A DNA stretch of 64,000 bases from Bolinopsis microptera (taxonomy: Eukaryota > Ctenophora > Tentaculata > Lobata > Bolinopsidae): NCBI RefSeq assembly GCF_026151205.1, contig NC_087072.1, positions 9,855,669 through 9,919,668 on the forward strand. The letters are read 5' to 3'. Within the stretch, counting starts at the first letter, position 1; each line of letters begins with the position of its first letter. Shown here in pieces: positions 34,501-46,713 of the stretch. The position numbers were made by a program, and so were the translations under genes. The notes below the pieces were generated by a model. The model did not search any database and was not told the origin of the DNA. It worked only from the letters and a program-made list of their open reading frames with translations.

Positions 34501-35718
34501 TCTTCCACTTTATGCAATGAAGAATCTGATAAGAAGATGAGACGATAAGAGATTGTATGTACTTAGAAACTCATGCAATATATTATTATTGATGTATTTC
34601 TCAGGGGTGAGGTAGCGGACCAAGTCAGCTTCTCGCATTTGTTATCTCATGGCTATCAAGTGGATTGGGGCAAGGATATGGCTGAGACAAGAAAGCAGAA
34701 AATGGAGTCTAAGAGGGTAAGAAATGTACATTTACTATTTCTTAGTTCAATCCATGACAATCATCTCATTTAAGATTTATTGGTTCAAGCCAATTCTCCG
34801 ATCACATTTGCGAAATTTTCTCACGTACATCACCGATCTTGCCCGCCTCTACTTGCGTTACAAATTGTCATCTTGCTAGCTGTGACTTGGTCGATAAACG
34901 CTAGTGGTTTCTAGCGAAACGTTACTAATAAGATTGCTTGACATAATAACTCACAAATATACCCGGACTCATAGAAACTTTAGTTTGCTCATCACCTTGT
35001 ATTCCTAGTAGGGCTACCCATTCAAGTTAGAAGAGTTCACTGCAGTTGTTTATCTTTCCCGCGGTTTGCCGTTCGAACTTATCATTGGTCAAATTGTAGT
35101 AAACGGAAAGTAGTCTACCACCATATTTGTTGAACGTAACGCGCGGTCGCCTAATTTCAATTGCAAACAAAAAGTAGCTGCTGTCATTCGGCAGTGTTTA
35201 TCGCATGAAAATATATTGCGCTCTAATTGGTGGTTGCTATGGCAACCACGCTCATGTGACTGCGTAATTTGTGGACATGTGACCACGACACAATGGGCTG
35301 GGGGGCATAATAATTAAGATCTTTTGTTGCACCTACCTTTACAGCCATTTCCGTGGGTATTATGAGCTGCAGGCCACTTAAATGGTAAACTTGCCCTTCG
35401 GTTTACTTGTGCATTGTGCAACGATTATCCCTTAGACGGATCTAATAAACTGAGATCACAATTTAAGTATATTGGCTATTAAAACGACATTGCACCCTGT
35501 GGAATGTTATTTTTGACAGAAATGACAATATTCTAATATTCTTCCTCAAAAATTCTCTCATTCCTGAATTCCTCTAGAGAGTTGAACGCGAGCAAAAGGA
35601 GAAGCTGACTCAACATTTGACAGATATGAAGAAAAATAACGCGACTACGGTTCCTGATAAACCCCTGTTCAAGATTAAGAAGTTCTCAAACGTTGCACCA
35701 AAAGTTGTCAATAGCTAA
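31566..35718 (+). CDS. C7orf57-like protein, six exons seen, 5' exon missing
   Basis: Homologue of human C7orf57, a protein of unknown biochemical role. Exons: 31566-31745, 31966-32107, 32312-32392, 34141-34281, 34605-34716, 35578-35718, all GT-AG with matching phases. Matches to the human protein in order: W-Y-Y-Y-D-I-P (human DWYYHVP), SQIPVL (SQIPGL), DSEYIALAKAGGRKDLL (DSEYVKLAKQGGRPDLL), VDWFDHPD (LPDWYIHHS), FKTWGK (MKTVW), and FSHLLSHGYQVDW (FSKLISNGYKDEW). The C-terminal exon is basic and ends FKIKKFSNVAPKVVNS. About 265 residues are accounted for. Exon 31566 needs one base from an upstream exon; no in-frame ATG precedes it, so a short first coding exon lies in 30705-31500 and was not identified. 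It lies about 860 bp after CEP164 on the same strand. Confidence 0.82.
31816..31938 (+). repeat. 14-bp tandem repeat in first visible intron of the C7orf57-like gene
   Basis: About nine imperfect copies of GTTTATAGTAGTCT sit between exons 31566-31745 and 31966-32107. They end roughly 25 bp before the next acceptor, so copy number could influence branch-point spacing. A second small TTTTAGTTAG-type repeat follows the next donor (32113-32180). Confidence 0.8.
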
Positions 35719-35834
35719 CATTTGACAAGACGTTGAAGACATTTTTGCAGACATTTAGCTAGAGCATAGCAGATAATCAGACTTGTATAAAAAATACACG
35801 TATAAATAGACTTGGCTATGGGTGCAACGAGGAA

Positions 35835-35901
35835 GTTTGTTGTGACACGTGACAACGAAGTGTGTATCTAATTGGTCACGTTGTCACGTGTCAAAACAAA
35901 C
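35835..35901 (+). repeat. Long imperfect inverted repeat in the 3' UTR of the C7orf57-like gene
   Basis: Arm 35835-35857 (contains GTGACACGTGACAACG) pairs with 35879-35901 (CGTTGTCACGTGTCAAAAC), about 21 of 23 bases matching, around a 21-base loop. Weaker pairing continues outside both arms. It lies 117 bp after the stop codon, so it would form a strong hairpin in the mRNA. It also carries CACGTG boxes in each arm. Confidence 0.75.
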
Positions 35902-38900
35902 CATCTTGCCTCATCCGAAGTCATTAGTCAAGTTGGTACCATGTTGATGTACAAATTTGAATACGCGGATGTTGTAACATGTAACTTGTAGCCTTACGCC
36001 GTATTTGTTGACTCTTTGATGTAAATACGAAACTTGCTTTTCTTTGTAACGAAGGTTTTTAAATATTTACTTATAAGATACTCTATTATAAAATTGTTCT
36101 AATGCGAGAGTTTTATTGAAAGACTCAGAATTTCGTGTCTAGTGTGTTGTTGTGTAGTTAACAGTCACACACGTGACTATAAATTGAACATCTGGTCCCC
36201 TCAAAAACCTCCACGTAGCACCTACGATCATACTCGGTCCTTTCTGCAAGTGTTAAATATTGAGACTGTGAATATAAATACCAACGACATGGTTGTCTAT
36301 TACAAATGACGTGATAGTCTTTAAAAGCTGGCCCCCAAAAACCGGAAAATCAGAGCTTTTGGGATCCCAACTGTCCCTAAACCCACCTATGAATAGTTCT
36401 ACAATTACAGGTGGATCATTGTTCTGGTTGAGTGCCACTAATATGTTATATCAAGTTTCACTAGTGTGGAGCGCACTGTTCAGATCATTGTCGGGGCCGC
36501 TACAGCAGAGTCGTTATTATTTCACCTGCTGCTGAAGGGCGTTACTGCAGTAGTAGCTACGTGTTTTATAAGTCTATCTTAATGGAAATTAGTGGGTTTC
36601 TTTATCATCACGCACATATTCTGTAATGTACTGTCCAACTGTGTCAACTGCCAATACGGTGAAGAGACCATGATAGTCGCAATTATGCTAATTTCAAAAG
36701 TACACTTTTGTAATTGCACTGTTCTCTGTATTAGCTAGATGTATAGGCGTATATTACTACCACACAGCATATAGCTGTTGTGTCTACCACATTTGTGATC
36801 ACTTTCTTAGTCTACTGTAGCGCAGTCTGCCAAATTCTTAGCTGCACATTCCACAAATAATTGGAATATATTGGAATGACAGGCCAGAAATTCGCTGCTA
36901 AATTGCAAAGCGGCGTGTCGTGTACTTGTATTTTTGTGTATGCTTGAACAAGTGCGCTTATTAATAACGAATATGTGTACAAATCGCTGTATTCTGATTG
37001 CTTAGCTTGTGTGTATTTCTTGAAATTAGTGAATTATCTCCCCGATCAGACACGTATCATTAAGATTCGTCCCGACAAATACCAATCCTTCAATAGTTCC
37101 ATCTCGCCCACTAGTAAATACCGCATATTATTCAGCCGCTGTGCACTACAATACCACGCTGCATATTATTCAGCGGCTGTGTATTATGCGAGTAAGTGAG
37201 TAAGCACGTCAATCAACAAGACAACAGGACAACTGCCAGATTTCAGTTTCAGCCAGCCATTGTTCGGCCGACCTGACTAGAAACCGCACCTCTCTCTTTC
37301 TCTTTGTTGAATTGCCAAAGCTTGCTGATGAGTATTCCCCGGTTGCTTTATGTATAATACATTATACATCACATCAGGCGTTTTTACGTTGTTATACATT
37401 TCAGATGTAATGTTTCTTATTCGATGTTGTTAATCAGAATGTACCTACTATCTTCCATCTTTCCATTGTTCAGCCTTTGTATTAGCAGCTTGACAATCTA
37501 CATACGTTTCTTACAGTTAACTAAGATATATAAGTTAGATCATAGTTTACTAAGATACATAGTAAGTTTCTTGAAGGAAGTTTTTGTGGACCACGTTTAC
37601 AACTTTATTGCTACAAATTTGTGACTAATATTAGCCGTTACTGTGCAACGCACAGAAGGAACAAATCTGTCACAAGTTTGACTCAGTTGCTTATATATTT
37701 GCTGGCATGTGTGTGAGACGTGAGTGCCCCATATGTAAGCATGGTCTACGCTTGTGTAATGTGTAAATACCTAAGAGTCTGATGTTGCTGTAGCAACCAA
37801 TAACAACAAACAAGAAAAATAGCTTCGTTAACTTCCAAAGAATACTAATAATGGCCTGGCTCGGTCGATTATAGAAAATTCTTTGTCATTAGATGCGTCG
37901 TTAGGGATCGTTAGGGATCGTTATGGAATGAAAATCTGGAATGAAAATCTGCTTCAATACTATGTGTCTACTTTCATACTGTTGTTGTTTATTGTGTCTA
38001 CCTCGCTGTAGGTAGATTGTAGCTCTTCCTTTTCAAAGTTAGTATTCGAACATCTACGACTATTACACCACAGTCGAGAAAAGCTGGCTTCTGTATTTCG
38101 AGCTTTTAGTGTAATTTTATCGCAATGATTTAAACTTTTAGTGGCTAGATTTTCGCGGCCGTGCTTTATCAATTATTATCATTCATCACTAATGACACGC
38201 AGTAATGCCGAATTTAATGCGCCATTAACTCGACCACTTACAAATTACGGATCCATGAACATCATTTACCGTCACTTGGCTTACAATAATGGACTCGTGA
38301 GATGGGACCGGTTGTAAGATATCCCGTTTCTATCTACTCGCGAATGATTTAGTTTATTCGTCCCCACGTCCTGGTAGCTTAGCTGCAGAGTGTAACTCAT
38401 AGCACGGCACATATCAACGTTTACTTAATACTTAAGGAGGGGTTTGGTTTACAATTACCGCCTTTTTTACTATCTGAAAACTTTAGGGTGTTACAGCTGA
38501 CTTTAGTCATTCGCAAAGATCGGCTCGGTGCAAACGAGTACACACAGTGCACACGCAGTGCACACACACAGTGCACACACTCTCTGTTTGTACCTCAGTA
38601 CGGTGCACACACTCTCTGTTTGTACCTCAGTACGTCAGCTTCCTCCAATCCTCATCCCTCTATCACACTTACACTCATACTGTCTGATCAACACAATCAG
38701 TATATTATAACCTAATACAATTTCATCACTCGTCAGCTTCACAATAGCGCTATACTATACATCTACACTTGTATAATGCACGGTATAATGTCATATGGTT
38801 CATTATGTGCTATGTTGTATTATATATACACGTTATAAAGGTAAACCCTTCACATGCCCGTCACTTGCAATTGCATTCACCCTGTTTATATGGTGCATCA

Positions 38901-40559
38901 CAAGCTTGATGTACCCAATCAACCTTGTGAACTTTCTGTACCCAGGAATCACTTTCTCGCATAGCTAGTATAGATCATTTACATAAGAGTAAGCACCACC
39001 TCGGCCCTCCGTCATGCTGTAACCAATTAACCTGCATTATTGTACCTTGTTAGTTATTATACCATACTTTAATTACTGAACCGCTGCCATAGCGTCTAGC
39101 ACACACACACGTGCTCTACAACTTGTTATACAGTGCTTGTTATAGTACTTAGTAGTAGTACAGACTACTACACACTGTTTAAATTACACGCAGAGCGGCC
39201 CTCTCTCTGTAATATATATAATTACACTCTCAAACTGTACCTTCTCGGTACACTCATCTTTACATACTGATCATGAAGGAGCTTCAAGCGACTCTCAATC
39301 TCAGTTATAAGTTACAGTAACGATAACTATTGTGTGCCATGCATTGTTAGTTTGTAACTGCTCTCGTTCTTGTCAGGAGAAGTTGTTTGTTGTTTCTTTG
39401 GGAGAGCTGACTGCTGAGATACGAACTTTATTTGACTCTTAACTCTTAATTGCATATAACGTTGAATGTTTTACTTTTCATAATTTGTAAGTTTTGGAAA
39501 ATTGCGATACTCTCAGCAAAACCTGTCGCATCCTTGCAGTCATGTTATGCTAGGCTGGTGGATTTACTCCGAGTTTTTCACACTTTCAGCAGAATGTGCT
39601 GCTTCTGCACTAAACCGGTGTCAACTATTTTACTAACGAATCACACTCGTCTACTGGAGAGTGTGTAGAGTCTGCAGCGTTTAAATCTTACCATATCATG
39701 TTGTTACACACTTTTACTGCAGTTATTCCACAATTTTGATTAGAATCGTACAGATACGAATGGTTTTAATGTGCTTGTAATATAAGAAATAAGTTTAAGT
39801 TTTACTGGTAACAGAAACAGAACTAACTTATCAAGATCACAAGGTACGCTCCCACTCTGTTCCTCAGAAATTTGTGGGCGGGATATTTGACTTCAATTTT
39901 TACGGTTTAATGTTCAAAAGTTTAATCGTATTGCTGTAACTGTTGTCGCTACCTTTCAGCGGACTATTGCTCTACAATGATACCGTTATTGCTCAATTTA
40001 AAGACTCATATAGAAGGCAATAAAACAAGTTACATCCTAGATGGATGAAGGCTCACTAGTCAATACCATTAAAGTAATTACACTTACACTTAATATAACG
40101 ATTAATGATCCTTGTTACATCACAACACAACACAACATAATTAAAAACATATCAGCTAAACGTAACTGCTATTTAAAGTAGTTGTGTTTGCTTAAAATAA
40201 CGAAATATATAGTATTATTCTAATTTTCGTATATTTTTATGACCTAAATATACAAAAATGGAGTGATTTTGTATTTTATCTCATAAATTAGAGCCATTGA
40301 AAATCCACACACTATTTTCAACTCAACCTGTAGATTCATGATCAGGCAACCTGTAGTGCACTTAGCGGATTCGTCCCCAACATACTCTTCTGCTGAGTAG
40401 ACATGATATAACTTAGTCAGTCGCAAATTTAGCATAACTACTTGTTTTCAGCGTTTTCGTCATGCACATTGTACTCTAAGTGTACTGATATGACTCACTA
40501 TTACCATTTTATTTGGGAGACTCTGCTCAGAAGACTAGAGTTTGCCACATGCTCGTTAC

Positions 40560-40756
40560 CCCGGTACCTCATTAACTTGGTACTTCGATAACTTGGTACC
40601 TCATTAACTTGGTACCTCATTAACTTGGTACCTCATTAACTTGGTACCTCATTAACTTGGTACCTCATTAACTTGGTACTTCGGTAACTTGGTACCTCGG
40701 TAACTTGGTACCTCGGAAACTTGGTAACTCGGTAACCCGATAACTTGGTAACTCGG
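40560..40756. repeat. 16-bp tandem repeat
   Basis: About twelve copies of GGTACCTCATTAACTT with drift to TACTTCGGTAACTT and AACTCGGTAACTT at the edges. The central copies are identical, which suggests recent expansion. It is non-coding. Confidence 0.88.
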
Positions 40757-43429
40757 TTTAAAATATTAAAGCGGCTTTTTGCGGCCGGTTATAGCGCCAC
40801 CACGTCTACTGGCGCCACCACAACAATTAAATGGCGGCAGTAGTGCCATATTACCTTATGTTGGACTGCCCACTTATAACCAGACTCCATAGCATTTGGA
40901 ATTCGAAGGAGAACTTGTTTTAAGACTCAAGATTCCGATATTAATAAGGCCCCTCAAATAACTTAATAACTGAACAAAACCATTAACCACGGAGAGCTAA
41001 ATTACCAGTTACCAGGCGATTTAAAGTAAATATAGAAATGCGATCCTCATTTCGATTATAATGATTCGATGATGTTCCCCGGAAATTCACCGCTTTCTCA
41101 CCTTATAATTAAATTTAGTGCTCGGTCCTAAATTCTATTTTGCCTCAAATTGTGCGCTGCAACAAATATTACTTATATTAGGTGGATAATTGTTGGCGTA
41201 ATATGATCCAATGGCGTAATAACTAATATGATTCAATGTCACACAATAACTTTATGTTGAGAATGTTTGATTGGATTTTAAGTTAACAAGGAGATTGGTT
41301 TGCAAGTTTTATATGATTATAAAATTATAATTCTCTTAACAATGCTCAATATTCCTCCAGGAATTTATAATTTGTCTTCCCTCTTTGTCATTTTGGTTAG
41401 TGCCTAGATTCTGCTTCCTCCCATATTAAAATTCCGCAGGTTGTTATCTTTTGTCTTGCTGTGTAGGTTGTAGGTATAGCTGAACATTATCCAATATTAT
41501 TATTATTAGACTACTTGCGAATTCTTTTCCGCACATTTCCAGTCGTAAACTGTTGTCTCGTAACCCGTTGTCTGCATTTTTATTGCACACTTGTATCAAG
41601 TTATAATAATATCCAATATCAGGTTACTTTCGGTATGTCCAATGTTTGGTTTTTGTAACCTAGCAACGTCTTCTGAGAACGAAAACCCCCTCTTTCACCC
41701 TGCATTTCACTTTCTCCCGCATAGCTATTTGGTAAGATTTAGGGTAGAGGTCTCTATAACTATTTACTTTAAGTGTTAATGAAGAAAAGAGGGTAACGGT
41801 AACTGTAAATGTTGGGCGATAATTCTGATAAGAGTAAGATAAGTTGAGGTTAGTATTATGAGGACCTCAATCATGAGCTGTGAACACAATCAGGGCACAC
41901 TAGAAACTATTATATTACTATTAACCGTGTAGTCATCGTTTTTGGCCGAAAGTCTGCGAAGATAAAATTTAAATTACGACGAAAATTTCAAATGTTAATT
42001 GGCCTAACAAACGCTGATGAACCAAATGCAGTTATTATTATATCGGACCCAAAAAGACCTTTTGGTTTTGGGTTTGGTAGTACTAAAATTTTTAGTACTA
42101 CAATTTGTCTGACAACTGTGAGCTGTCATATGACAACAGCGACTTACCAAATCTGTGTCATGTCTCAAATCATCTCCCTAGCATTATTGACACCACTAAA
42201 TGGCAACATGTATATTGCAATAGCCGCTGCTATCTTACTATATATAAAGCGAGACGATATATATGGTTCCGTGCCATTTTACTGACACCACGGCATCAAC
42301 TTTAACGCGACTTTCCGCAAAAACCGTAAAAGATATAAAACTGAAACTTTTTTGGCTGGGTCAAATGCTTTAATGGCCTTCAAATCAGCATGAAAAAATA
42401 AAAAATTGGTCAAGAAATAGGAGTTTTAGAGCTCAAAATTTGGACCCCCAAGTGGTGTCAAAAACGCGAATTAAATAGGTACCTAATAATTATTTTAGTC
42501 TCTTGAGTCTTGACACCACTTTAGGGTTAGACGGGTTCCTGCTAGTTGATATAATGTTATATATACTATGTAAGTATGTATGCTATGTGTTGTATGCTAT
42601 GAGTTTTATGCCATATATTCAATCCATAGAGATATTTTAGAGCTTTGATTTAAGTTCGCACTTAAATATTTAAGTACGACTTTGGGAGTTAAACTTAGTT
42701 AGCGTACACTTAAAGTTGCGTTAGCCTCCATATTTAAAGTTTTATTCACGTTGACTACTCTTTCACTGTTTATTATTTAGCTTTTAAGCAGTATACTACT
42801 TTGCTTTCTATATTCTTTCAGACTTTTATTTAAGTCTAGTTATACATTACTTTATCATATTTTATTTAACTATTGCCAGATCCGGCCAGTTCAATTTGTA
42901 ACGGAGTTTTGTATTGACAGGAAACGATGTAACAGAGTCGATATATTTTAATGTTGCCATGGGGCAGGGGGTGGCAAGTCCCCATACGGCATACATCGTG
43001 GTCCGGTAGTTTCATTGCGTCCTAATATATGGTGCGTGTTGGAAGCGTAATTGTAATCGATACTTACTTAAGCCCATAATTTACTTAAGTGTGCACTTAA
43101 ATCAGGCAGATTTAAGTAAAAAGTTAAGACCAGTCCAAACCGCACTTAAGCTGTACTTAAGTCAAACTTAAACGTAAAATCGGATTAATTTGTGATAACT
43201 AAAAATAGGGATTGACGAACAGTATTAACAGTTTCGAGCATTTTTCAATAAGCTGAAGGGCTTAGTAACAGTTATCTTCAGTCAACATTTACATGAACGA
43301 ATCAATGACACATGTTTTAGCTTCCTGTCCCGATTTCACTTTTCAGGGCCTCTTTTTCACTGATGTCCTCGCGATGTCGACGAGACAAGGCCATCTCGCT
43401 CTCTTTCCTCATCATATCAGCGATATCTG

Positions 43430-43720
43430 TATCTACAGGGTAGTCCATATTCCTAGATCTGCAGTAATTATGCAGGCCATACAACTAACTATGATATTAC
43501 ATGCGGTGTCTTCCTGATACAATATTGCACCACCTGTCTTCTTGCAGAGACACCTAAACCTCGATTTCAGAACACCAATGGCCCTTTCTACAGTGCATCT
43601 GCACTTTTTGTGTGCAACGTTGTACCGTTTCTCTTTCGGAGTGAGATTTTTTTCAAGCAGTGGAACCATCATGATTTATCGCTGGCCGTACCCCGAATCA
43701 CCCCGGATCACTGGAAACGA
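43430..43720 (-). pseudogene. PIF/Harbinger (HARBI1-like) nuclease fragment
   Basis: The minus-strand frame encodes GDSGYGQR, then a TAA, then MMVPLLEKNLTPKEKRYNVAHKK in two overlapping blocks, followed by TVERAIGVLKSRFRCL, GGAILYQEDTAC and NIIVSCMACI. This is the C-terminal part of the Harbinger transposase (GDSGY..L.TP, then E-K-x-Y-N-x-x-H, R-x-x-V-E-R-A-F-G-x-L-K-x-R-F, and the A-C-x-I..A-C..H-N end). The interruption and missing N-terminus make it a relic. Flanking TTAAGTGC-rich palindromes at ~42650-43180 and ~44125-44200 may be parts of its element, but ends were not fixed. Confidence 0.75.
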
Positions 43721-45149
43721 CATAATCATTAATACTAATAGAACCTGTCAAAAACTGTGGCAATATAACCTTCACAGTTCACAGCCACCTCATCACGAAC
43801 GGACATGGCCTGGGTGTGCTCAATTTGCTATCACACCATTGGTTAGTGTGAGCTGCGTTACCTCAGTCACGTGACAGTAAAGTACGTCTGCATGATACCG
43901 TTCGTGGACGACAGGCTTATCCTAAATTTGTGTTTTCTTAAAGGGGGTGCGAACCTCAGAACAAGCAAGGTTATTTTGTAATAACGCTCTATGATATATG
44001 ATAGTAACGTTACGGTGACTCAATAGGTGAAACAATTAGCTCTCTAGTGCGAGTAAAAATAGATTTGGGGAGTCGCGAGTGGCACCCCCTTTAAGTGTCT
44101 CTAGTTTCGTGGACAGTAGAAATTGTCGCACTTAAAGTTAAGCTAAGTGCGCACTTAGCTTAAGTTCAAAAAGGTTAAGTACAAGTTTCGTGGAAGAGGT
44201 CCACGGAGCACAAAATATCGGAGGTCTTAACTCTACTACTCCACTGCAATATTCAAAATCATTTAATATGCATATGATCGGTCTGAAGGCTCATAACTAT
44301 TATTGGCCGGTAAGCTTAACTATTTAAAATAACATTATTCGCAAGCTGTTTTTATCACCAAACGGTTACACTTTGCCATTAGTTGATAGGATTAGTAGGA
44401 TTGGTAGAATCGAACAGAGGTCTTATTTTTCTGCAAGTCAGTCCAGTCCACGAAGTTAATAATTAGATTAAATTTTTATCTAGCTAGATCGTCCACCCAG
44501 TCGGACTATAGTTAACTTTTATAATGTCGAACAAACCACATTTGACAGCTAAAATACGATCATCCGGCACAAAGCTGACAGTTATGATATTTTATCACTG
44601 ATTCCAGCTTATCTCTTAAAGTCTAACTCTCCCAGGCGGATTAGATATATTGCTTGCCAGCTATCAAGCTAGTACGCAGTACTAGACCAATAGAGGAGAC
44701 GTCTTCTCATTTCTAACTTTTTCTGCATGCCAACTACGCGATAAGTTGTGCTCACACCGATATGTGTTGTCCTGTGCTGGCCAGTGCTGCGTTATAATTA
44801 TATAGTGAGATGAATATCAGCGTTCACTGTCAGTGTTTTTTCATTGAGATACTTCTTTTCTGCGATTACTTAACGTTTGAAATTTCGTTAAAACTGCATA
44901 GCTAGTATAATTTATACAGAATGCTTCTGTATTTAAGTTGATTTAAACATTTAACTAGGTCGATATCCAATTTAATAGTAATCCTGACGGAATTGTGACG
45001 AAATTCACGCTCCGATTGCGTCAAAGCGTTATGTTTAATGCGTTCTTATTGTTAATAATACTCATAATCATATAACTAGTTGTCAACAGTTTGTAATTTA
45101 ACTTCAGGAGTCCCCAGCTCAGTATTTTAATAGTGTTTGCTTTCAGAAA

Positions 45150-45668
45150 ATGACACCTCCTGTCGATTTTGAGAAGATATTGATTGGGGTGAGCTGTTTG
45201 TTCTTCATCTTGGTGTTTGCTGCGATTCTTTTCTGTATGACAGACTTCAAACTCTGCTTCCAGCAGAACAACGCTCAGAAGATATTCCACGACTCAGTGC
45301 TGGAAAATGTTGCTGCCGTTCAGAGAGACCGCGAAAATTCAGCATTGGAGAAAAATGGAGGACTCTCTGTGGGCAGTAAAAGAAATTCAGAGACTAGTAT
45401 GGGCCTTAAGAAAAATAAAACTCATCCAGCCAGTGATGGAATTTCAGACGACACTATAACGCTAGATTATGATGAGACTATAAGAAGCAGTAAACCTAAA
45501 ACTAATGGCAAAGTTATGTCAGACGCCAGTCTTATAGTGATAATTGATCAAGACAAGATAGAGATTAGCAATGAACTTATTGTATCGGGATTGCCGGAGG
45601 GCAAGAGGAAAACTTGCAAGATTCAGAAACACAAATCATCGGACGAAATCAATCCTATGCCGGTTTAG
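45150..45668 (+). CDS. Small single-pass membrane protein of unknown function
   Basis: 172 residues from an ATG directly after an acceptor-like TTTCAG at 45141-45146, so a 5' UTR exon probably lies upstream. Residues ~10-29 form one strongly hydrophobic segment (ILIGVSCLFFILVFAAILF). The N-terminus is short and acidic-neutral, and the remainder is hydrophilic, rich in Ser, Lys, Asp and Asn (GSKRNS, LKKNKTH, TITLDYDET). The topology suggests a short outside face and a ~140-residue cytoplasmic tail, but no cleavable signal site is obvious. No family was recognised. The frame has normal codon usage and a clear stop; the following AT-rich sequence (ATTAAAGC near 45976) may hold the polyadenylation site. 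Confidence 0.6.
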   Translation: MTPPVDFEKILIGVSCLFFILVFAAILFCMTDFKLCFQQNNAQKIFHDSVLENVAAVQRDRENSALEKNGGLSVGSKRNSETSMGLKKNKTHPASDGISDDTITLDYDETIRSSKPKTNGKVMSDASLIVIIDQDKIEISNELIVSGLPEGKRKTCKIQKHKSSDEINPMPV

Positions 45669-46709
45669 TTACCATTTCATATTAATAGTTACAGTGTAGA
45701 CTGTAGATAGCATTTTAGGTAGGTAGTTGTTATATCGTTTACAATTTAGATATATTATAATTTCACGGACAGTATTGTACTAGGAATAATTAGTATGTTG
45801 TAGTTTATCATGTTACAATTTACACAGTCGAGAAAGTTTATGTAATTGTATGTTGGCTTTGCAGCCTTGAGAACCTTTATGATTTTATTATTATGAGCAT
45901 TTTCTGCTGGGATCAGGATAAATTCCATTTTAAATAGTTCAGTTTTTAAGCAATTATTGATTAAACGATGTATTATTAAAGCAAAGTGTCTCATTTGTCA
46001 CGTATATCTGAAGTCAGATCCATTATTATGCGAACACTGGTGGTCGTCCTGGTAAGATTTTCGTAACTCAATTTAATTCCTGTATTCCTATTAATACTGT
46101 TTTTCTATCCATGGATTTACTTGGATAACTAAATTGTAGATGCATTATCGGACCCACAATCGGGAATGTTTGAGTGAAGCCCTGACTTGCTCAATTAAAG
46201 GATCTCGTGTATTGGTGAGATGAAAATAACTAAGCAAGAAACCTGTCTTCCTATAGCCTAACTGTTTAAATATGTTTGAGCTGCCGGATGTTAACAAGTA
46301 GCAGAGTGAATCGTAGATTTCAAATCTTCGACTCGACCAGTCGACCTAATATTTAAAACTCACGTTGCGCGCGCGGCGCGGCGAGTTAGGAGTCATTTTG
46401 CGCAGATTGATCAAAGTTTAATTCTTGTGCGTCCTCCATCAATATTGAAAATTTCCGTCGTCTGTCCCATGACTCAGCACTGGCTCGAGGGAACTCTTAC
46501 ACCCGTGATCAGTGATCATACTACCTATCTGGCCCCTTAGCCCATAGAATATAACGAGGCATCGAATGTTCAACGAAAACAGATCATTTCAACATACTGC
46601 AATTTCTTCGACATTATACTCATATATTCATAAGATGAATGTTTATATTACACATCAACCAACGACTCGTGAGTCGACATCAAAAGCAGGGCTAAGTAAA
46701 TATTATAAA
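45669..46709. other. Intergenic stretch after the small membrane protein
   Basis: Nothing beyond probable 3' UTR and a short CpG-rich patch (GCGCGCGCGGCGCGGCG at about 46367-46383) was recognised. It ends at the TTAA that borders the polypurine element. Confidence 0.35.
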
Positions 46710-46713
46710 TTAA

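Larger units (their letters stand above)
35902..45149. other. Gene-poor 9-kb stretch
   Basis: No gene could be supported on either strand. Contents recognised: a ~31-bp direct duplication at about 38571-38633 (CACACTCTCTGTTTGTACCT in each copy), a 16-bp tandem repeat (40560-40756), and a broken Harbinger nuclease (43430-43720) in a region rich in TTAAGTGCGCACTTAA-like palindromes (42650-44200). Ordinary introns or UTRs of the gene at 45150 may reach into its end. Confidence 0.4.

Noticed and set aside
38488-38715. Cys/His-rich short frame (CTRSAHTQCTHS)
   Set aside because: Produced by a local direct duplication; no splice context or zinc-finger spacing.
41992-42285. 97-codon plus-strand frame
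   Set aside because: Starts in and crosses a palindromic AT-rich segment; no domain or neighbouring exon.
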